A stretch of DNA of 64,000 nt, taken from contig CAMVPC010000005.1 in the NCBI GenBank assembly GCA_947169265.1, positions 1-64,000 on the forward strand, read 5' to 3'. The notes below the pieces were generated by a model. That model saw only the letters and a list, made by a program, of their open reading frames with translations, was not told where the DNA came from and did not search any database. Origin of the DNA: an uncultured Prevotellaceae bacterium (GTDB taxonomy: Bacteria; Bacteroidota; Bacteroidia; Bacteroidales; Muribaculaceae). A program made the translations under genes and the position numbers. Every line of letters starts with the position of its first letter. The stretch's first letter is position 1. Below, one piece after another: positions 46,801 through 54,700 of this stretch.

Positions 46801-49800
46801 GAAACAATCTCAAACTGTTCTCGCTGCTTGAAGACTTCGAGAAAAACAATGTGGCGGTTTATAATCTTGTGGACGCGACTTCGGGGCAACTGAGTATGAC
46901 ATGGGGAAAAGCGCCGTCGGCAATCCTCAATGTAAAAGGCAGCGGCACCACCAACTGCGGCCAACTTCATGCCGACAGCAAAGGTGGCGTGTGGATCTCG
47001 CATTACAATTCGACCGCCGCGGCCAACTCGCTCATCTATGCGAACAATTCGGGCACAGTGGTCTTCAACAGTAGCACATTGTCGGCGAGCCTTAATGGCA
47101 CGCGTGGCGGCGGTTTCGCCGTGTCGCCCGACAACCGTCGACTGGCTCTCGGTGACCGTGACGGCAACATCCTTCTTTACGATATAACATGGAACGGGTC
47201 AACACCCTCGCTCACGCTGGTTAACAAGTTCACTGATGTGACCGTAAAAGATACCAATTCTCCCACCAACAACACCCAGCGTCAAACCAATGGCCTATAT
47301 CAAATGGCCTTTGACTGGGGTGGCAACCTGGTGATAGGCGGTAATGGGATAGGCATCTATTCGGTACCCACAGCAAACAACACAACCATCACACCCGCCA
47401 AGAAGCGACTCACTGTGAGCCATGCGCCGGCCAGGGTTTACACCGCGGCAAACCTGCGCGTGTGCATTGACCCGGGCCACGGCGGCTACACGAGCAATGA
47501 CCGCAACATGGCCACCATCAACCACGCCCTGGGCGACACGCTGGGTTTCTACGAAAGCAATACGAACCTCGAGAAAGCTTTCGGCGCGCGCACCGCACTC
47601 CTACGCATGGGACTTTCGGCACAAAACGTGGTGCTCACTCGCTACCGCAACAGTTCGGCAAGCGGTGCAAGCGACTTTGACATCCCCATCAGCGATCGCC
47701 GCCAGCTCATCGAGGAGGGCAATTTCGACATGCTGGTTTCGATACACTCCAACGCTTCGGGCGACTTCGATGCCAATGGCAATTTTGAGACACTGGTCGA
47801 AAATGGCGTGTACGGCAACTTCCCGTTATTCCTTTATGCCGGTAAGAGCGGCCGTCCCGCCAATAAGCACAGCGATGAAATGGCCGCGACCATCTGGCGC
47901 CGCCACTGGCTCACCACTGACATCGACCCCGTTTCCCGACCCGAAATCACCATCGACGATCCCTATATCGTGGGCGACGTGGACTATTATGACCCCTGGA
48001 TTAATAATGGCGCCACCAGTGGACCCGAGTGGCGTTACAGCAACACGACCGGAGTGAGCACCTACGGTTACCTGGGCGTCCTTCGCCACAGTGTGCCAGG
48101 CCTGCTCATTGAAGGTTTCTGCCACCAGTACCATCCCGCCACGCAACGCGCGCTCAACCATGACTATTGCCGCATGATGGGCATCAAAATCGCACGCGGC
48201 GTCATGGACTTCTATAACCTTGCGGGAGAAAATACGGGCTATATCATGGGAACCGTAAAGGACCGCAGCCGTTCTCTCGAACACAACCTGTATAAGTATA
48301 GACCCAATACGGTCGATGCCTACTACCCCATTAACGGCGCTACAGTAACACTCTACAAGGAGGGATCGATTATCGCTACTTACACCACCGACAATGAGTA
48401 TAACGGCATATTCGCTTTCAACAATCTCGAGCCCGGAACCTACAAGCTGGTCACAAGTTATGCCGGTTACGACAACGATGAACAAATGGTAGAGGTGACG
48501 GCCAACGAAACCACTTATCCGCTCATATATCTCGATGCTGCCACAGCGCCACAAGGCATCTTCGCTTACAATTTGGCAAGCAATGCTAATAGTGATGGCA
48601 GCTACGACTTCTCATTCACCGCCAACACGACATCGACCGCTGCGAGCCTCATCTTCTACGACAGCATGACGGGAGCACAGGTGGGCGCACCTGTAGCCAT
48701 CAACAATGTAAAAAAAGGCATTCACAACACTATCACCTTATCCCAATCGCAAATTCCGGGCATTACCGGCCAACGCCTTAACTGGTCGGTTAGCCTCACC
48801 GGAAAGCCCATCACAGCAATGGCCTCACTATCAACACTCAACGTCGGCAATGCCGTCCGTCTTGCACCCACCGTCGACAATAGTCCCGAGAGCGACCATT
48901 TCGGTAGAATTTATGCAAGTGGATTCAACGCGTCGGGAAGTAACGACAACGGCATTTTCGCATTTAATCAAGATTTTTCGCAAGTGAATGTTGTCGCTTA
49001 TCGTGGCGACCTCACATTCTCCAATAACTATCGTGTGGCCACCGACGCCAACGGCACGATTTACCTCAGCGACTGGGGCGATGCCACTAGTGGTGTGTAC
49101 GTCGCCAATTCCGATAACCTCACGGGAAGTTTCACGCAATTCCTCACAGGTACCCGCAAGACCGTCAATCCCAATAAGGGTCTCATCACTAACGATGGGA
49201 ATAGCGTGGGCGGCTCAACAGCTACCATCAACATCGCTAATGGAAAGATGTATACTTCAATCGAAGATATTGACGGGCATGAGAATGACGTGGCAGTTTA
49301 CGACATCACCGATGCCAACGGCAACATAGCCACCTCGTGGAGCACTTCACCTTCCTTCATCGAGACAAGCGACAAGGTGACTGTGGTTAATGGTGACTAC
49401 GATATTGCCGGCGACAACAATGGCGGAATTTGGGTGGCGCAGAAATCCACATCAAATACCGCCACGACACCCACACTGCTTTACTACGATTCAAGTGGCA
49501 ATTTACTATACACTTCGGCCGGGAACAGCGACATCAACGGATCGCTCAATGGTGCGATTGCCATCAACGCGCAAAACACGTTGCTCGCCATCCATGACGC
49601 AAGCCAAACAATTAAGGTTTTTGATATCGTGTGGAATAGCGGCTCGCCCACACTCTCGTTACGCGCCTCGCTGTCGAGCGGCATTGCTTCTTCCACGTCG
49701 GGCAACTCGTCTTATTACACCACGGCAGGAGCCGTCTACCAAATGGCCTTCGATTGGGGCGACAATCTTGTGGCCGGCGGCGAGAAGTTAGGTCTTTACG

Positions 49801-50795
49801 CCATTCCACTTGATGATAACACGCATATCACTCCCGCTAAAAAAGCGTTGATTGTGGTTAAGGAAGGTGAGCCGGTCGAAGCCACGCTGGCACAAATTCT
49901 CGGCAGCGAAAATTATCCCGTGGGCGGCACCTACAGCTTTGCTGATGACTATCTCACCTGCGTGTATGTGTCACATGACCGCCTCACGCTTTACCTCAAG
50001 GACCACGGCAACGTGAGTGTGGAAAAACACGAGAATGACGGACAGCGAATCGACTATCTTTACAACGTGGGCCTTGACGCCACCGACCAAAGCAACTGGG
50101 TGGCCGTGCACCTGCCTGAACCAGTCGACTTTGCCGACCAATGGGAAAACCATCGAGTCACCGGCATTACCGGCACGCTGACGGGCAAACTGAATCCCGA
50201 AATCACCGCAATCGCGACACCGGTGGCCGGTGTGAGCGACGTGTACGACAAGAATACCTATATCGTGGCCAATTTCAATCCCGAAAACTGGCTCCACGAA
50301 AGATACTTCTTCGTCAATCCCAAGGCGATGGAAATAGCCGATATCAATTGGGCACAATGGAGCGCGAGCGATAACGCGTTTATTGTGCCTCCAAAAGATG
50401 GCACTATCAATCAAGCCGGAATCGAGGGTGTCGTCGCCGCTTCATCCGCAATGATTTATGTCGATGATGAGCCGGTCAGCTTGACACCCGCGCAAATCTA
50501 CGAGGACGGAAAGATGTACCGCTTTGCGGCGCTCATCAAGAAAAACACTGCTCCTTCGGGCGCCGCGCGTCGCGCGATGGCGTCACCGTCATTCACCCTC
50601 TACCCGCTCGCATACAGCCAAAACAACATCCTTACCGGGGTCGGTGACACGCCGGAAGCGCACCGTGAAGTTACGACCACCCACCTCTTTGACCTGCAAG
50701 GCCGGCAACTGCGACAAGCACCCGAGCACGGTGTTTATATTGAAGTGAACACCTACAACGACGGAACGAGTGAGAGCCGTAAAATCAAGCGATAA
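43818..50795 (+). CDS. Giant secreted protein with two N-acetylmuramoyl-L-alanine amidase domains
   Basis: A 2325-residue exported protein. Signal peptide about 1-28 (ending MVQAQ). Amidase_3 domain 1, about 35-275: zinc ligands His42 (NPGHGG), Glu73 (FYESNTN), His143 (SIHSDA), catalytic Glu238 (FLSEGYCH). Then a CarboxypepD_reg-like domain (about 285-385), a beta-rich propeller-like stretch (about 400-745), and a module of Ig-like (GIFAYALDLD) plus propeller (VDNSPESDYFG near 857 to TPAKK near 1195). Amidase domain 2, about 1210-1470, also keeps all ligands: His1221, Glu1246, His1310, Glu1432. A second regulatory, Ig-like and propeller series runs to about 2000. The end, HLFDLQGRQLRQ then GVYIEV, resembles a type IX secretion C-terminal domain. 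Amidases of this type cut the lactyl bond of peptidoglycan. It is the first gene of a three-gene operon. Confidence 0.85.
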   Translation: MIDRLLCNILFVLWTIACVATSATMVQAQNADELRVYINPGHGGWGPNDRPMATIPHPALASTGRPDTCGFYESNTNLWKAEQMRNALVRMGINRENIVLSRVNNGPYPYDGAGNNNGPQQRNLTEICEEVDAGNFDMFFSIHSDAVTEGGTINRSLYLYRGTDAANSVAGSKAMAQAFWPRASVAANAIDYSSSVSTTIRGDISFYGSSDTRAGSNGNSYTGYLGVLKHGVPGFLSEGYCHTYQPARHRALNRDYCGQEGVRYARGVCDYFSLTPESTGYIMGAVKDKSQSISNSLYTYQSGTRAGDEYFPVMGAKVCLYRGEELIDVYTTDNNYNGIFVFNNIEPGTYTLKTVATGYADLTTNVTVTANETTYPLLYVTAGTGTNPADITDPKPANEPIASLELTNDGGNTYSDITAGVKSTAQHGDITVVLTTANTLFKIDNTSHSATPVSTTGIATDSYTQSPLNAIAFTRDGTLIGINKTTCKSPASGTVRVYKWPSLDSAPTLWLTTQSSAGYSQCDVGQTLTVAGDINNCVITTTATNSYPTRSYNSYRFLNLKVENGSLSKTSFANNNITGTSYFNTDNIGTSLDIQYSTCGDLRYFIDGESGKPFEFRMVDVIVTGQSNTTYNSAIVSQCNHSEVIDVVTHNAYFNYGDHIVMAMPCTTASGSNTGIKLFDITLGLANATLIATTSTSLPASGVGYTATHHSLETGGNHIIYLVKDNQVVKFILPQPGNVNENPPVEEITPRGIFAYALDLDDNGDDTYTFRFTPNVEPVSGNIVLYDANQAVVGRITLDNLHTGENEYTFNKSDLPGDLSTGEMTWGVELTGTPITSFAQLNTDNQSAWAFNRACATVDNSPESDYFGNIYASVWNAAPATGGINAGNGLVAYSPDWTRINTTVFNNFYNYASGNYSQIGLRNNRQITTDYVGRIYMSEYGDPAAGIYLIYPDRIGSNKRAYQFFTGSQASSGLWTASGANVGCSTSAISAGGEGNNLKLFSLLEDFEKNNVAVYNLVDATSGQLSMTWGKAPSAILNVKGSGTTNCGQLHADSKGGVWISHYNSTAAANSLIYANNSGTVVFNSSTLSASLNGTRGGGFAVSPDNRRLALGDRDGNILLYDITWNGSTPSLTLVNKFTDVTVKDTNSPTNNTQRQTNGLYQMAFDWGGNLVIGGNGIGIYSVPTANNTTITPAKKRLTVSHAPARVYTAANLRVCIDPGHGGYTSNDRNMATINHALGDTLGFYESNTNLEKAFGARTALLRMGLSAQNVVLTRYRNSSASGASDFDIPISDRRQLIEEGNFDMLVSIHSNASGDFDANGNFETLVENGVYGNFPLFLYAGKSGRPANKHSDEMAATIWRRHWLTTDIDPVSRPEITIDDPYIVGDVDYYDPWINNGATSGPEWRYSNTTGVSTYGYLGVLRHSVPGLLIEGFCHQYHPATQRALNHDYCRMMGIKIARGVMDFYNLAGENTGYIMGTVKDRSRSLEHNLYKYRPNTVDAYYPINGATVTLYKEGSIIATYTTDNEYNGIFAFNNLEPGTYKLVTSYAGYDNDEQMVEVTANETTYPLIYLDAATAPQGIFAYNLASNANSDGSYDFSFTANTTSTAASLIFYDSMTGAQVGAPVAINNVKKGIHNTITLSQSQIPGITGQRLNWSVSLTGKPITAMASLSTLNVGNAVRLAPTVDNSPESDHFGRIYASGFNASGSNDNGIFAFNQDFSQVNVVAYRGDLTFSNNYRVATDANGTIYLSDWGDATSGVYVANSDNLTGSFTQFLTGTRKTVNPNKGLITNDGNSVGGSTATINIANGKMYTSIEDIDGHENDVAVYDITDANGNIATSWSTSPSFIETSDKVTVVNGDYDIAGDNNGGIWVAQKSTSNTATTPTLLYYDSSGNLLYTSAGNSDINGSLNGAIAINAQNTLLAIHDASQTIKVFDIVWNSGSPTLSLRASLSSGIASSTSGNSSYYTTAGAVYQMAFDWGDNLVAGGEKLGLYAIPLDDNTHITPAKKALIVVKEGEPVEATLAQILGSENYPVGGTYSFADDYLTCVYVSHDRLTLYLKDHGNVSVEKHENDGQRIDYLYNVGLDATDQSNWVAVHLPEPVDFADQWENHRVTGITGTLTGKLNPEITAIATPVAGVSDVYDKNTYIVANFNPENWLHERYFFVNPKAMEIADINWAQWSASDNAFIVPPKDGTINQAGIEGVVAASSAMIYVDDEPVSLTPAQIYEDGKMYRFAALIKKNTAPSGAARRAMASPSFTLYPLAYSQNNILTGVGDTPEAHREVTTTHLFDLQGRQLRQAPEHGVYIEVNTYNDGTSESRKIKR

Positions 50796-50834
50796 AAAAA
50801 CAATAAAAAACAATCACATAAAAACTCAGGTAAA

Positions 50835-51746
50835 ATGAAAAAAATCTTATCGATAGTCATCCTCATGGGATTCGTCCCCATGACAATCGCTCAAGTGGTT
50901 CAAGTCAAGTCAATTGAGCGTCTCGACATCCCCTTAAGCGAAGAAACCGTCGAGGTGGTCGCCATTGCTCCACAAGGCGATTACGTGTTACTCTCGTCGC
51001 CATCGCACCGCGGACTTGTGAAATTTGATCTTACCACCAAGCGGCAGACAGTGCTCACCGACGCCGAAGGGGCTGGATACGGAACACAAATCACTGGCGA
51101 CGGCAAGAACGTGGTTTTCCGCGAGAAAACCATAAACGACGAACGCCTCACCTTCACGGCTGTCAAGCAGATAGACGTGGCCACAAAGCAAACAAGCACC
51201 CTGGTGGCTCCCACCCGCGACTTGCAGGCGGTAGCCGTAGAAGGGTCAACGGCCACGACAATAACCGGTAAGCGCATGAACACGCGCGCCCTACGCGGCA
51301 CAGCATCGGCCGTTCGCCCTATCATTTCGAGTGAGGACCTGCATCTCTATCTCACTATCAATGGCGAAACCACGCTCTTCGCGCCCAACGGAACCGATGT
51401 GAACTACATTTGGGCAAGCCTCTCGCCCGACACCCGGCGCGTGCTATACTATGTGAGCGGGATGGGATGCTTCGTGTGTGGTATCGACGGAACCGGCTTG
51501 ATTGAACTGGGCACGTTACGCGCGCCGCAGTGGCTCACCAACGATGTGGTGGTGGGTATGCGCGATGAGGATAATGGAGTGTATGTTACCTCATCAACCC
51601 TTATCGCCAAAACACTCGCGGGTGTGGAACAAGTACTCACCGGCAGCGACATGATTGCCATGTATCCCCATGTTAACGCCGATGGCGATAAAATCGCGTT
51701 TTCCACGCCTCAGGGCGACAGTTATCTCATTCAGCTGCAAAAATAA
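50835..51746 (+). CDS. Small secreted beta-propeller protein (TolB/PD40-like)
   Basis: A 303-residue exported protein with a signal peptide (about 1-19, ending MTIAQ). The mature part is built of repeated four-strand units such as VEVVAIAPQGDYVLLSS, GTQITGDGKNVVF, WASLSPDTRRVLYYVSG and YPHVNADGDKIAFST, the pattern of TolB/PD40-type propeller blades. There is no catalytic motif or sorting tail. It sits 39 bp after the giant amidase gene and 8 bp before the next one, so it is a member of the same operon and may bind one of the amidases or a cell-wall ligand. Confidence 0.8.
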   Translation: MKKILSIVILMGFVPMTIAQVVQVKSIERLDIPLSEETVEVVAIAPQGDYVLLSSPSHRGLVKFDLTTKRQTVLTDAEGAGYGTQITGDGKNVVFREKTINDERLTFTAVKQIDVATKQTSTLVAPTRDLQAVAVEGSTATTITGKRMNTRALRGTASAVRPIISSEDLHLYLTINGETTLFAPNGTDVNYIWASLSPDTRRVLYYVSGMGCFVCGIDGTGLIELGTLRAPQWLTNDVVVGMRDEDNGVYVTSSTLIAKTLAGVEQVLTGSDMIAMYPHVNADGDKIAFSTPQGDSYLIQLQK

Positions 51747-51754
51747 CAGGTGTC

Positions 51755-54700
51755 ATGAAATGGTCATTCTTCATTTTTTTGTCAATCGCCCTTGCCCTGG
51801 GCAGATTATGTGGCTATGCCGCCGACAAAACGGTGACAACGGCCAAGATTTATCTCAATCCGGGCCACGGAAGCTGGGGACCCAACGACCGTCCTATGGC
51901 GACAATCCCCTACCCCTTTCTCGCTTCGACGGGAAGGCCCGACACTTGCGGTTTCTACGAGAGTAACACCAACCTGTGGAAAGTGCTTCGCATGCGGCAG
52001 GCACTCCTTGACCTTGGCATGAAGTCAAGCAACATCAAGTTGTCGCGCTGGGCCAATGGCCCTTACCCCTATGTGGCCGGCGCGTCAAACGCCTATAAAT
52101 ACAATCGCAACTTGAGTGAGATTTGTGAGGAAGTGGACGCGTGGGGTGCCGACATGTTCTTCTCGGTGCATAGCGATGCCGCCTCCGACGGTTCTACGGC
52201 CAATCGCTCACTATATATTTATCGCGGCACCGATGCCTCGAACTATGTGGCCGGCAGTAAGGCCATGGCGCAAGCGCTGTGGACGCGTGCCTACGTGGGC
52301 ACCAATGGCATCGACTATGCCTCGAGCACATCGACCAACATTCGTGGCGACATCACATTCTACGGCAGCAGTAGCACACGCACAGGCAGCAATGGCAATA
52401 AATACACCGGTTACTTGGGCGTGCTCAAGCATGGCATTCCCGGCTTTCTCGCCGAGGGATATTGCCACACCTATCAGCCCGCGCGCCACCGCGCGCTCAA
52501 CAGCGACTATTGCGGTCAAGAGGGCGTGCGCTATTCGCGCGGCGTTGCCGACTATTTCGGTTGGACACGCGACACCAAGGGGTACATCATGGGATTTGTC
52601 AAGGATAAGAGCAAAAGTGTGAACCACAGCCTCTATACCTACAAGAGCGGCACACGGGCCGGCGATGAGTACTGGCCGGTGATGGGCGCCACGGTGAGCC
52701 TTTACCAAGACGGAACGCTCGTCGATACTTACACCACCGACAACAACTACAACGGCGTCTTTGTGTTTGAACGTCTCGACCCCGGCAACTACACGCTTAT
52801 CGTGAGGGCAAGCGGATATAACGACCACACTGAGAACGTCACTGTAACCGCCAATGAAACCACTTATCCCCGCATCTATGTCACGCCGGGGTCAGGTACT
52901 GACCCCGAACCCCAACCTACCGAGAAAATCAAGGGCATCTTTGCCTATAATCTAAACTTGACAAAAGGCGAAAACAGCTCGTACACATTCTCATTCAACG
53001 CCAATAGCGACGCACTGAGCGGACGCATCATTTTCACCGATTCGATAAGCGGCGAGACAATCGGCTCAATACTTCTCGACGAGGTGAAAGAGGGTCCCAA
53101 CTCCTTTGCGATCACTAATGACAGGCTACCCGACAATGCGGGGCAAGAACAAGTGCTCAACTGGAGTGTGGAGCTAACCGGAAAACCCATCACCGCGATT
53201 ACCCGACTTAATGACACGGGTAGCGCGTTTAATTACACGCGCGCCAGCGTTACCGTCGACAACAGTCCCGAGAGCAACTACTTCGGCAGTGTGTATGTCA
53301 ACGACCTCAAGACGCGCAACGCCAGCTCGTCGAATGCCGGCAACCGCGACAATGGCATTTACCGCTACAACCCGTTGTGGCAACGCGAGAACACGACACC
53401 TTACACCGGCAACATGGCGTGGGACAACAACTTCCGCATCACCACCGACTATCGCGGCACGCTCTACATCCCCGACTTCGGCGACAACCACAGCGGCGTC
53501 TATATCGCACACCCCGACCACTTGGGCGACACTTGGCAGAACCTCTTTGCCGGCAGCCGCACAGTGAGCGGCGATCTCGCCGGCCTTATCACCAACAACG
53601 GCGTGAACACCGGCAGTTCGTCGCCCAGCGCCTATGTGTGTGGCAGTGGCGCCGACAGCAAACTATATGTTGCCCTTGAGGATATGGACAACCGTGTGTA
53701 TTGCTACGACCTGGGCAGCCAGATGGACGCCGACGGCAATCTGCCCACCAAATGGTACACCGAACCAGAGCTTGTCCACACCAAAACCGACCTGAAGTAC
53801 ACCAATAAAAACGTTATCGCGCAAGCCGATGGTGCCGTGTGGATAGCCGAAAATCTCTACATCACATCAGGAAGCCTTGAGAACCTCGCCACGCAACCCG
53901 CGCTGCGTTACATCACCCCGCGTCACGACGACTACTGGAGCTATGCCACCAACTCAAACACACCGGTGACCAATCTCAACGGCTGCGCGGGAGGCGGATT
54001 CGTCATCACGCCCGACAACAAGCAAATCATCATTGTGGATGGCGATGGCGTGCTTCAGTTCTTCAATGTGAACGACAACAACCGCGACAAACCATTGCTC
54101 ACATGGCAACGGTCGTTCACCGCCGATGCCCGCGATAGCGGCTGCACCACTGTGGGCGGCGGACGCGTGCCCAACGGTGTGTACCAAATGGCTTTCGACT
54201 GGGGCGGTAACCTCTATGTTGCCGGCGGCAGCTTGGGCATCTATTCCATTCCCACTACCGACAATCGCCACGTTACGCCCGCCAAGAAAGCGATGACGCT
54301 GACCAAAGGCGAGGTGATTATTCCGGAACCCGAACCCTACGTTGTCAAGAAAGACATCGACACTTATGCCGACAACGACAATCTTAGCCTAACAAGCGAC
54401 TGGGTGCGCTCGGTCAAGGAAGAATATGACAACATCGTCTTTGACGAAAGCGGCATTCGCAACCGCGGCTTCGCTGTGAGCGGCGACAAAGTGTTTGTTG
54501 CGGCACGCAGCGAGAATGCCACCGATGCCGATTTGTTCCTCCTCACCCTTGACCGGTACACGGGCGAGACACTCGGCCGGCTTGACTTGAGTCACGACGC
54601 GAACGTGGAACTATACGGCTGTAACGACGTGCTGATTGACGCGGCAGGAAACATGGTGATTTCCAACCTCACTACCGACCTCGCCACGGCACCGCTTCAA

